A DNA stretch of 5,341 nucleotides from Hydrogenophaga sp. (GTDB taxonomy: Bacteria > Pseudomonadota > Gammaproteobacteria > Burkholderiales > Burkholderiaceae_C): positions 1 through 5,341 of the forward strand of contig JAUXXN010000523.1 in the NCBI GenBank assembly GCA_030684755.1. Reading direction: 5' to 3'. The translations under genes were made by a program, and so were the position numbers. Positions 1 to 5,341 of this stretch are shown piece by piece; positions within the stretch are counted from its first letter, which is position 1, and every line of letters begins with the position of its first letter. Under the pieces are notes generated by a model that was not told the origin of the DNA, searched no databases, and saw nothing but the letters and a program-made list of their open reading frames with translations.

Positions 1-23
1 CAGGCTTGTCGACCGGAACAACT

Positions 24-28
24 GGAGA
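24..28 (+). promoter_or_regulatory. Shine-Dalgarno that sets the usp start
   Basis: GGAGA lies 7 nt upstream of the ATG at 36. The same frame is open back to a TTG at 6, which would add ten residues, but that TTG has almost no sequence before it in the window and the added residues do not look like a Usp N-terminus. The ATG at 36 gives the usual Usp opening: a hydrophobic strand followed by a conserved Asp. Confidence 0.75.
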
Positions 29-35
29 AAACAAC

Positions 36-500
36 ATGGAAGTCATGCTGGCTTACGACCATTCGCGCAACGCGCGCATTGCGCTGGACGCCGTCAAGCG
101 GCTCTTTGCCCACGAGCTGCCCACCGTCACCCTTATTTCCGTCATTGAAGAGCCCGGCAGCAGCACCAGCGCGGGCGACGAGATGTTTGAGGCGCAATTT
201 CAAGAGCAAAAAGCCGGGGCCGAAGCGGCTGCGGCCGAACTCTCAGCGGCTGGGTTCCCGGCCAAGGTGCTGTTTGCCGAGGGCGACGCCCGCAAGATGA
301 TCTTGCGCGCCACCGAAGAGCGCCGCCCCGATGTGCTGGTGATGGCGCGCCACTCTTACAAGCCCGACGGCAACTTCATCACGCGCCGCCTGGACGCGCT
401 GGTGGAAGAGTTCGACCACATGACTTTTGGCTCGGTCAGCGCCTTTCTGGCGCGCCGCGTCATGTGCCCGCTGCTGATCGTCCCCACCCACGGCGACTGA
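36..500 (+). CDS. UspA-family universal stress protein
   Basis: A 154-residue soluble protein, the usual length for a single-domain Usp. The N-terminus (MEVMLAYDHS) is the first beta strand ending in the conserved Asp (D8), which in ATP-binding members contacts adenine. An amphipathic helix follows (about 11-25), then strand 2 (about 30-37). The C-terminal part has the core strand DVLVMAR (99-105) and the family ending GSVSAFLARRVMCPLLIVP (132-150), matching the usual G-S-V-A...CPVLVV pattern. The canonical ATP loop Gly-x2-Gly-x9-Gly-Ser/Thr is not intact: the first Gly is missing and 19 residues separate G112 from G132, about ten more than usual. Nucleotide binding is therefore doubtful. Known family role: cytoplasmic stress and anaerobiosis survival proteins, often dimeric. 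The gene lies 26 bp upstream of narK and is probably co-transcribed, which suggests expression under oxygen limitation or nitrate respiration. The family call is secure; the specific role is inferred. Confidence 0.88.
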   Translation: MEVMLAYDHSRNARIALDAVKRLFAHELPTVTLISVIEEPGSSTSAGDEMFEAQFQEQKAGAEAAAAELSAAGFPAKVLFAEGDARKMILRATEERRPDVLVMARHSYKPDGNFITRRLDALVEEFDHMTFGSVSAFLARRVMCPLLIVPTHGD

Positions 501-515
501 GCGCACTGCGTTAAC

Positions 516-519
516 GAGG
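516..519 (+). promoter_or_regulatory. Shine-Dalgarno of the first narK
   Basis: GAGG lies 7 nt upstream of the ATG at 527, in the 26-bp gap after the usp stop. No promoter-like or terminator-like sequence is visible in this gap, which supports co-transcription with usp. Confidence 0.6.
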
Positions 520-526
520 TTTCATC

Positions 527-2170
527 ATGCAAGTCAGTGACATCTTCCGGTTCAAAAACAAGGAAATCAAGGCGCTCCACCTGACGTGGATCGCGTTCTT
601 CATCTGCTTCTACGTCTGGTTCAACATGGCGCCGCTGGCGTCGTCCATCCTGAAGTCGGCCAACTGGCTGACCAAAGACGACCTGCGCCTGTTCGCCATC
701 GCCAACGTGGCGCTCACCATACCGGCCCGCATTTTGGTGGGCATGGCGCTGGACCGCTTTGGTCCGCGCCGCGTGTTCTCGGTGCTGATGGTCACCATGG
801 CGGTGCCCACGCTGTTTTTTGCCTTTGGCAATACCAAAGAGCAGCTGTTTGTATCGCGTCTGGTGATGAGCTCGGTGGGGGCCAGCTTTGTGGTCGGTAT
901 CCACATGACGGCGCTGTGGTTCAAGCCGCGCGACATCGGCTTTGCCGAGGGCTTTTATGCCGGTTGGGGCAACTTCGGTTCGGCTGCGGCCGCCATGACG
1001 CTGCCCACCATCGCGCTGACTATGTTCGGTGGTGACGACGGCTGGCGCTACGCGGTGGCGCTGTCTGGCGTGATCATGGGGCTGTATGGTGTTTTCTACT
1101 GGTTCGCTATCACCGACGGCCCGACCAAAGACACGCACAAGAAGCCGCGCAAGAGCGCCGCGCTGGAGGTGTCGAGCTACCGCGACCTGGTGTTGCTGCT
1201 GCTGTTCACCGTGCCCATGGTCGGCATCTTGGGTATCTTGGTGTGGCGGGTGCAAAACACCGGTTTCATCGACGACATCACCGCCTGGATCTGCTACGCA
1301 TCGATTGCCTTTGTCATCGTGTACCAGTTGGTGCAGGTGCTGCGGGTCAACCTGCCCATTCTGAAAAAAGGCGTGCCCAAGGACGACCGCTACCCCTTCA
1401 AGTCGGTGGCTGCGCTCAACACCACCTACTTCGCCAACTTCGGTGCCGAACTGGCCGTGGTGTCCATGCTGCCCATGTTTTTTGAAGAAACCTGGGGTTT
1501 GTCCGCTGCCATGGCGGGCCTGATTGCGGCTTCTTTCGCCTTCGTGAATCTGTTTGCGCGGCCTATGGGCGGCCTGGTGTCGGACCGCTTTGGCAACCGC
1601 CGCTTTGTGATGCTGTGTTACATGCTGGGCATTGCCATCGGCTTTGCGCTCATGGGCATGATGAACAGCAACTGGCCGCTGATCATTGCCGTGGCCATCA
1701 CCATTGGTTGCTCGTTCTTTGTGCAGGGCGCTGAAGGCGCCACGTTCGGCATCATCCCGTCCATCAAGCGCCGCTTGACCGGCCAGATCTCGGGCATGGC
1801 GGGTGCTTACGGCAACGTGGGTGCGGTGTTCTACCTGTTCCTGTTCATGTACGTCACGCCCTCGCAGTTCTTCTTTCTGATTGCAGGCGGCGCCTTGTTG
1901 AGCTGGTTCGTTTGCCTGGCCTGGCTCAAAGAGCCCGAAGGTGGTTTTGGCGACGAATACATCATCTCGTCGGTGGACCAAGCGATTGCCCAAGAAGGGA
2001 AGCAAAAGCGCGAGACCGAGGCCGATGTGGCCCGCCTGTTCGCGGGTAGTGGTCGCGTTGAGCTGCAAGAAAAAGGCGAGGGGCTGATGCTGACGGCGCG
2101 CTTCAAGAGTCTGGAGGAATTGCGCGCAGCCGTGGCGCGGCTGCAACCGACGGGTCAGCCTGGCAAATAG
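527..2170 (+). CDS. narK: NarK/NNP-family nitrate/nitrite MFS transporter (narK1-like)
   Basis: A 547-residue inner-membrane protein of the nitrate/nitrite porter family in the major facilitator superfamily. Visible hallmarks: a TM2 arginine (R68, in IPARILVG) and a TM8 arginine (R345, in FARPMGG), equivalent to the substrate-binding pair R89/R305 of E. coli NarK; two glycine-rich nitrate signatures, GWGNFGSA (146-153) and GAYGNVGAV (426-434); and two motif-A loops, GMALDRFGPRRV (72-83) and GLVSDRFGNRRF (349-360). Helices 1-6 cover roughly 20-195 and helices 7-12 roughly 295-467. Between them are two more hydrophobic stretches (221-240 and 253-272), suggesting 14 rather than 12 membrane segments. 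After the last helix comes a soluble tail of about 78 residues, charged at first and then with a strand-strand-helix look. The role is nitrate uptake and/or nitrate-nitrite exchange feeding cytoplasmic nitrate reduction. It is less like E. coli NarK than the second copy at 4068 and may be the proton-symport (NarK1) type; that subtype is inferred. Confidence 0.9.
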   Translation: MQVSDIFRFKNKEIKALHLTWIAFFICFYVWFNMAPLASSILKSANWLTKDDLRLFAIANVALTIPARILVGMALDRFGPRRVFSVLMVTMAVPTLFFAFGNTKEQLFVSRLVMSSVGASFVVGIHMTALWFKPRDIGFAEGFYAGWGNFGSAAAAMTLPTIALTMFGGDDGWRYAVALSGVIMGLYGVFYWFAITDGPTKDTHKKPRKSAALEVSSYRDLVLLLLFTVPMVGILGILVWRVQNTGFIDDITAWICYASIAFVIVYQLVQVLRVNLPILKKGVPKDDRYPFKSVAALNTTYFANFGAELAVVSMLPMFFEETWGLSAAMAGLIAASFAFVNLFARPMGGLVSDRFGNRRFVMLCYMLGIAIGFALMGMMNSNWPLIIAVAITIGCSFFVQGAEGATFGIIPSIKRRLTGQISGMAGAYGNVGAVFYLFLFMYVTPSQFFFLIAGGALLSWFVCLAWLKEPEGGFGDEYIISSVDQAIAQEGKQKRETEADVARLFAGSGRVELQEKGEGLMLTARFKSLEELRAAVARLQPTGQPGK

Positions 2171-2195
2171 GCGGTGCTGAATCCAGTCCCCGTGC

Positions 2196-2215
2196 GCCCT
2201 CTCACAGACGAGGGC
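2196..2215. terminator. Possible hairpin between convergent narK and abiEii
   Basis: GCCCTC (2196-2201) and GAGGGC (2210-2215) form a perfect 6-bp GC-rich stem with an 8-nt loop, 26 bp after the narK stop and overlapping the abiEii stop codon. No T-run follows on either strand, so a classical intrinsic terminator is not shown. Its position between convergent genes is the main argument for it; it may be chance. Confidence 0.25.
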
Positions 2216-3119
2216 TCATGGCCCACTGCGCAGACGCCGGGTGCCATGTGGTCGTTACCTGACTTTGGGCGACGGCAACCTCGGTGGGCCGCCACAGCAG
2301 CAGGTTCAGCAGTGCAACCGTCTCGGCCAAGCTGCCTGCGGTAATGCGGTTCTTGTTCAGGAAGGCCTGCCATTGCTTCAGCTTGGCGGGGTCTTCACTG
2401 AACTGGCTGGTGAGAGCGAGCGGGTGTTCGCTGGGCAGTGGAGTCTGCCGTCTGGAAAAGGTGGCGACCATGGCTGCGGCCAGGGTTGCGCCATCCAGCT
2501 CGGTGCGCCTTGCAATCACCGCCAGATCGTAAAAGTCCTTCATGCGGCTGTTGGCTTGACCCAGCACCACCATGGCGTGGTACTTCTCGGCGATCACGGT
2601 GTAGACCGGATAGACCCGCAGCGTGGGGGCTTGGAAGTCCTTCAGCAGGGTGGGATAGGCGACGGTTTGTGGCTCCGGCGTCACGGCATCGCCAAAGCCA
2701 ATGTCGATTTGCAAGGCACAGCGTGCGGAGCCTATTCGCGCCATCAGCGTGATGCGGGTGCCGCCGTAGGTGTTGTCTTCACGAATAGCATTTGCGTTGA
2801 CCGATCCAGGATCGAACTCAATGCCGTCACCCAAGTTCATGGCCGCGATGTCGCGGAAGGTGGCGATCAGATTCGCTTCGTCGTCGGGGCCAAAGCCCAG
2901 CAAGTCGGCGTCCCGCGTTGGGCGGTGCGGCTCGTCGTACCAAAGCGCGAAAAGCAGGGCGCCTTTGAGCAAGAAGCGGTTGGCATGCGGTGAGGTACCG
3001 ACCCGCAGGAGCAGGCGTTCCAGCGCAAAGCGGTTGAGCAGCAGGCTGTAGTCGTCGCCTCTTTGCTTGGCCAGCGTCAGCAGGCGCGCAAGGATAGATG
3101 CCGATAGATTTCCGCTCAT
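2202..3119 (-). CDS. abiEii: AbiEii/AbiGii-family nucleotidyltransferase toxin
   Basis: A 305-residue protein of the AbiEii/AbiGii nucleotidyltransferase family (DNA polymerase beta-like fold), the toxin of type IV toxin-antitoxin / abortive-infection systems. Family motifs appear in order: FLLKGALLF (49-57); RPTRDADLLG (66-75) with the acidic D70-x-D72 metal-binding pair; ALQIDIGFGD (135-144) with a third acidic residue, D139; and AEKYHAM (177-183) followed by SRMKDFYDL (191-199), including K179, R192, K194, D195 and D198. All catalytic-looking positions are present, so the toxin appears intact. The C-terminal part (about 205-305) is helical and less recognisable. Characterised relatives bind GTP (AbiEii) or add pyrimidines to tRNA 3' ends (the MenT toxins); the substrate of this one cannot be read from sequence. 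Its ATG overlaps the antitoxin stop (ATGA, 3116-3119) and only a weak GGAA lies 11 nt upstream, so translation is probably coupled to abiEi. Confidence 0.92.
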   Translation of the reverse strand: MSGNLSASILARLLTLAKQRGDDYSLLLNRFALERLLLRVGTSPHANRFLLKGALLFALWYDEPHRPTRDADLLGFGPDDEANLIATFRDIAAMNLGDGIEFDPGSVNANAIREDNTYGGTRITLMARIGSARCALQIDIGFGDAVTPEPQTVAYPTLLKDFQAPTLRVYPVYTVIAEKYHAMVVLGQANSRMKDFYDLAVIARRTELDGATLAAAMVATFSRRQTPLPSEHPLALTSQFSEDPAKLKQWQAFLNKNRITAGSLAETVALLNLLLWRPTEVAVAQSQVTTTWHPASAQWAMSPRL

Positions 3120-3715
3120 GCCACCACCGCTTCCAAGTAAGGCTGCATCACACGTTCAACCCGGTTGATTTTGGCAAAGTGGTTCAGCTCATCCATGGTG
3201 ACCCGGCGGCTGCTCCAGCACTCTTTGAGCGCCTCCAGCGCTACGTCCAGACCAATCTTGTTGCGGAACTTGAAACAGTCGGTGACCGTTTTGGCAACGC
3301 TGTAAACGCGAATGGAGGCGCCGTGCTCTGTCACGGTCTGAATGCCCTCGGAATAGGCCACGCCCCGCAGGCGCGTAATACGCAGCAGCGGGTAGTCCAG
3401 CGCCGGGGTGTGTGTGGCCTGCGGCAGCGCAACCCACACCTCATGGGGCATCTGGGTACCAATGCCGTGGAATTGCAGCGCGCTCAGCAAACACAGCACG
3501 GCTTTTGGAACGCGCAGACACACCTCAATCAGGGTCTGGTGTTCGGTGATTTCGGCGTCCGGCAGGCTGTACAGGCCCCGGGCCACCCGTTGCAGCTTGC
3601 TGGCCTGGTGCAGGCTGAGCAGCAGTTGTGGCGACCAGCCGTGCTCCCGCACATCGGCTGCGCACAACACGCGCCGGTGCCGAGCCAGTTCAAGAATGTG
3701 ATCGGATTGGTTCAT
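3116..3715 (-). CDS. abiEi: AbiEi-family antitoxin / autorepressor
   Basis: A 199-residue protein, partner of the downstream toxin. Residues 1-50 form the winged helix-turn-helix of AbiEi antitoxins (ILELARHRRVLCAADV, then a recognition-helix region, then the wing-like RVARGLYSLP at 43-52). The C-terminal antitoxin domain contains the family stretch VYSVAKTVTDCFKFRNKIG (137-155), followed by LDVALEALKE. In studied systems AbiEi binds inverted repeats in its own promoter to repress the operon and neutralises AbiEii without stable complex formation, the defining feature of type IV. The frame extends to an ATG at 3739, adding eight residues. I prefer the ATG at 3715 because the best promoter places transcription start at or next to it, the upstream codons fall inside the operator palindrome, and the added residues (MRLLKSTP) are not part of the domain. 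Neither ATG has a convincing Shine-Dalgarno, so the message may be leaderless. Confidence 0.9.
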   Translation of the reverse strand: MNQSDHILELARHRRVLCAADVREHGWSPQLLLSLHQASKLQRVARGLYSLPDAEITEHQTLIEVCLRVPKAVLCLLSALQFHGIGTQMPHEVWVALPQATHTPALDYPLLRITRLRGVAYSEGIQTVTEHGASIRVYSVAKTVTDCFKFRNKIGLDVALEALKECWSSRRVTMDELNHFAKINRVERVMQPYLEAVVA

Positions 3716-3720
3716 GGGCG

Positions 3721-3734
3721 TTGATTTTAATAAA
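3721..3734 (+). promoter_or_regulatory. FNR/Anr-like box upstream of second narK
   Basis: TTGATTTTAATAAA matches the FNR consensus TTGAT-N4-ATCAA at nine of ten defined positions. narK genes are classic FNR/Anr targets. On the + strand an extended -10-like TGC-GATTAT lies at 3757-3765, which would put the box centre near -44, close to but not exactly the class II position of -41.5; the leader to narK at 4068 would be about 300 nt. An overlapping sigma70 reading, TTGATT (3721-3726) with a 17-bp spacer and TATTTT (3744-3749), is also possible. The site covers the abiE -10 element, so a bound regulator could also block abiE. The DNA here is AT-rich, so a chance match is possible. Confidence 0.4.
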
Positions 3735-3752
3735 CGCATGACTTATTTTCAA
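3724..3752 (-). promoter_or_regulatory. abiE promoter (sigma70-like)
   Basis: Read on the minus strand: -35 TTGAAA (3752-3747), a 17-bp spacer, and -10 TAAAAT (3729-3724), each five of six against consensus. Expected transcription start is about 3719-3715, essentially at the ATG of abiEi at 3715. Both boxes lie wholly or partly within the inverted repeat 3726-3769, as expected for a self-repressed operon. Confidence 0.7.
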
Positions 3753-3769
3753 GTGATGCGATTATTAAA
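3726..3769. promoter_or_regulatory. Inverted repeat, probable AbiEi operator
   Basis: Two 19-nt arms (3726-3744 and 3751-3769) separated by 6 nt are inverted complements at 17 of 19 positions; the mismatches are 3740/3755 and 3734/3761. The inner cores are CGCATGACTT and AAGTGATGCG, the outer parts AT-rich. The repeat covers the abiE -35, the spacer and part of the -10. AbiEi proteins are known to bind inverted repeats in their own promoters, so this is the natural operator. As RNA it would also fold, but its position and AT-rich ends fit a DNA-binding site better than a terminator. Confidence 0.75.
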
Positions 3770-4052
3770 TTTCGGGACGCTCCTGGGCGGCACCGTTCGT
3801 CTGGGTTCACTGCCGCACAGGCCGCTCAGCAATCGCCCAGCCCCCCGACCTACTCCTTTCGAACGATGGCCCCGTGCAAGCCCATCGGTCTTTCAGACCG
3901 GCGCCTGCGCCCCTTTGAAGGATGTTCGCCCAACGCACCCTCCCGCACAGTCAGGGTCGCACCTCGCCATGCGCACCGCACCCTGGTTGCAGCCCTGAAA
4001 ACCCCGCAGCTGCACCACCGCCGCCCACCGCCTGGCGAACCGATTTCCCCCC
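3770..4052. other. GC-rich non-coding region upstream of second narK
   Basis: Together with the promoter island to its left this makes a 352-bp gap (3716-4067) between divergent abiEi and narK. Short open frames cross it, but their translations are Pro/Arg/Ser-rich with no recognisable domain. I see no second FNR-like site, no tRNA, no IS end and no clear direct repeat marking an insertion. One 7-mer (TACTCCT, 3851-3857) fits the NarL heptamer consensus but stands alone. It probably serves as a long narK 5' leader or as remnant spacer DNA. Confidence 0.5.
3886..3900. other. Short perfect hairpin in the narK upstream region
   Basis: CGGTCT (3886-3891) and AGACCG (3895-3900) form a 6-bp stem with a TTC loop. 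No T-run follows on either strand. It could be structure in the narK leader or a weak terminator remnant; function unknown. Confidence 0.25.
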
Positions 4053-4066
4053 ACAGGAGCCCCTGT
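4053..4066 (+). promoter_or_regulatory. Shine-Dalgarno of second narK inside a small hairpin
   Basis: AGGAG (4055-4059) is a strong Shine-Dalgarno 8 nt before the ATG at 4068 and fixes the start. It lies within a perfect 5-bp stem, ACAGG (4053-4057) and CCTGT (4062-4066) with loop AGCC, so three of its bases pair when the RNA folds. This could lower initiation slightly; the stem is short and may have no effect. Confidence 0.6.
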
Positions 4067-4067
4067 C

Positions 4068-5341
4068 ATGAGCAACAAAAAACCGCGCAACGCCCCCACG
4101 GGCGACGCCGCGAACCTTCAAACCTATTCGGGCGCCGACATCGCCGACTGGCGGCCCGAAGACACCACTTTTTGGACCGCCAAAGGCAAGTCCATCGCCA
4201 CCCGCAACCTCTGGATTTCCATCCCCAACCTGCTGGTCGGTTTCGCCGTCTGGCTGATGTGGGGCATCGTCACCGTGCAGATGCTCAACCTGGGCTTTCC
4301 GTTTGCACCGGCCGATCTGTTCACGCTGACCGCCATCGCCGGCCTGATGGGCGCCACCTTCCGCATCCCGGCCTCGTTCTTCATCCGCCTCTCGGGTGGG
4401 CGCAACACCATCTTTCTGACCAGCTTGTTGCTGATCATCCCGGCGGTGCTCACCGGCTTTGCGTTGCAAGACAAGTCCACCCCGCTGTGGGTGTTCCAGC
4501 TGTGCGCGTTTCTGTCGGGCATTGGTGGCGGCAACTTTGCCTGCTCCATGTCCAACATCACCGGCTTCTACCCCAAGAGCCAGCAGGGCACGGCGCTGGG
4601 CATGAACGCCGGCCTGGGCAACTTCGGCGTGACCACCATGCAGGTGCTGATTCCACTGGCCATGACGGCGGCGGTGTTTGGCACCTTCGCCGGTGAGTCG
4701 ATGACGCTGATCAAGGACTCGGGCTGGATTCTGGGCAAGATCACCGCCGGCACCGAAACCTACATTCAAAACGCCGGTTTCATCTGGGCCGCCATTCTGG
4801 TGCCACTGGTCATTGCCGCGTGGTTTGGCATGAACAACCTGCTGCCGCTGTCGCCCAACTACGGCGGCACGCTGGCCGCGTTTGCCAAGATCATTTACCT
4901 GTGGGTGCTGACCAGCATCATCGGTTTGATCGGCCTGTACCTCTACCTGCCCGCGCCCACGGGCCTGGGCTTGCTCAACATGTGGGTGGCGCTGCCCCTG
5001 ATCGTGGTGGTGACGGTGGTGGTGATGAAGCTCGCCGCCTTCGGTGAGATGAAGGCCAACATCGGCAAGCAATACGCGATTTTCAGCAACAAGCACACGT
5101 GGTCCATGACCGCGCTGTACATCGTCACCTTCGGTTCGTTCATCGGCTTCTCGATGGCCCTGCCGCTGTCCATCACCGTCATCTTCGGCTTCCAGCACGT
5201 CATTGACCCGGCCACCGGCCTGATGACCCACACGCTGAAGAACCCCAACGCCCCCTCGGCCCTGACCTACGCCTGGATCGGCCCCCTGGTCGGCGCGCTG
5301 ATCCGTCCCCTGGGCGGATGGATCTCCGACAAGGTGGGCGG
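4068..5341 (+). CDS. narK: NarK-type nitrate/nitrite MFS transporter, 3' truncated by window
   Basis: The frame is open from 4068 to the window end (424 full codons); the last membrane helices and second signature motif lie outside. It resembles E. coli NarK/NarU closely. An N-terminal cytoplasmic stretch ends in TRNLWISIP (45-53), typical of proteobacterial NarK2-type proteins. R99 (in ATFRIPASF) and R413 (in ALIRPLGGWISDK) correspond to E. coli R89 and R305, which bind the anion. The first nitrate signature is GMNAGLGNFGV (178-188), preceded by GIGGGNFACSMSNI (151-164). Expected role: nitrate uptake coupled to nitrite export across the inner membrane for the respiratory reductase, so narGHJI would be expected downstream. 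Compared with E. coli NarK, the central region (about 265-340) holds two additional hydrophobic segments (about 272-294 and 303-325), as in the first copy. The start is set by AGGAG at 4055-4059. Not an obvious operon member with its upstream neighbour, which runs the other way. Confidence 0.92.
   Translation, partial: MSNKKPRNAPTGDAANLQTYSGADIADWRPEDTTFWTAKGKSIATRNLWISIPNLLVGFAVWLMWGIVTVQMLNLGFPFAPADLFTLTAIAGLMGATFRIPASFFIRLSGGRNTIFLTSLLLIIPAVLTGFALQDKSTPLWVFQLCAFLSGIGGGNFACSMSNITGFYPKSQQGTALGMNAGLGNFGVTTMQVLIPLAMTAAVFGTFAGESMTLIKDSGWILGKITAGTETYIQNAGFIWAAILVPLVIAAWFGMNNLLPLSPNYGGTLAAFAKIIYLWVLTSIIGLIGLYLYLPAPTGLGLLNMWVALPLIVVVTVVVMKLAAFGEMKANIGKQYAIFSNKHTWSMTALYIVTFGSFIGFSMALPLSITVIFGFQHVIDPATGLMTHTLKNPNAPSALTYAWIGPLVGALIRPLGGWISDKVG

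Noticed and set aside
6..21. TTGTC...AACAA inverted repeat before usp as an FNR site
   Set aside because: The half-sites do not match TTGAT/ATCAA and the spacer is 6 nt instead of 4.
2126..2144. Six-bp stem GCAGCC/GGCTGC near the end of narK as a terminator
   Set aside because: It lies inside the coding sequence, has no T-run, and is explained by Ala/Arg/Leu codons.
356..2146. 596-codon open frame antisense to usp and narK
   Set aside because: Its translation is a His/Gln/Arg/Gly-rich string with no domain, the usual mirror of a GC-biased gene encoding membrane helices; the + strand genes are certain.
3851..3857. NarL heptamer-like TACTCCT
   Set aside because: It fits TACYYMT but is solitary; one such match is expected by chance roughly every thousand bases on two strands, and no partner heptamer was seen nearby.
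3714..3998. 94-codon + strand frame in the intergenic gap
   Set aside because: It begins inside the abiE promoter, has no ribosome binding site, and the translation is Pro/Arg/Ser-rich and unrecognisable.
4006..4013. Palindrome GCAGCTGC
   Set aside because: Eight-base palindromes of this kind are common in GC-rich DNA and nothing links it to a function.
3866..4696. 276-codon + strand frame crossing the narK start
   Set aside because: It overlaps the narK coding sequence out of frame and gives a Pro/His/Arg-rich translation without domains.
3951..5231. 426-codon open frame antisense to the second narK
   Set aside because: Same reason: low-complexity His/Gly/Gln-rich translation opposite an unmistakable NarK frame, and it runs into the non-coding gap.

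Overview
The window reads as chromosomal DNA from a GC-rich betaproteobacterium, most likely Burkholderiales (Comamonadaceae-like). This rests on codon usage rich in G/C third positions, on the sequence style of the two NarK transporters, and on a universal stress gene sitting beside nitrate transport genes. The placement is inferred from protein style; no database comparison was possible.

Layout, left to right. (1) A UspA-family stress protein (36-500, +) is followed after 26 bp by a full-length nitrate/nitrite transporter of the NarK/NNP family (527-2170, +); the two look like an operon. (2) A complete type IV toxin-antitoxin / abortive-infection module, abiEi-abiEii, runs on the opposite strand (3715 down to 2202). 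The antitoxin-repressor gene comes first and the nucleotidyltransferase toxin second, with a 4-bp ATGA overlap. It is convergent with the first narK, only 31 bp apart. (3) A 352-bp non-coding divergent region (3716-4067) starts with an AT-rich island. That island holds a good sigma70-type abiE promoter buried in a large near-perfect inverted repeat (3726-3769), the probable AbiEi operator, with an FNR-like site (3721-3734) at its edge. The rest of the gap is GC-rich and unremarkable apart from small hairpins. (4) A second narK (4068 to the window end, +, 3' truncated) resembles E. coli NarK more closely than the first copy does.

Interpretation. In related denitrifiers narK1 and narK2 are commonly adjacent and lead into narGHJI. 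Here they are split by the abiE module, so the module looks like an insertion into a respiratory nitrate locus. The transporters would bring nitrate into the cytoplasm for the membrane nitrate reductase and export nitrite. AbiEii would act as a toxin on nucleotide or RNA substrates when not opposed by AbiEi, which also represses its own operon. The points most worth a second look are the overlap of the abiE operator-promoter with an FNR-like box facing narK2, the predicted leaderless start of abiEi, and an apparent two-helix insertion in the central loop of both NarK proteins. No clearly unknown system was found; the AbiE family itself is described.
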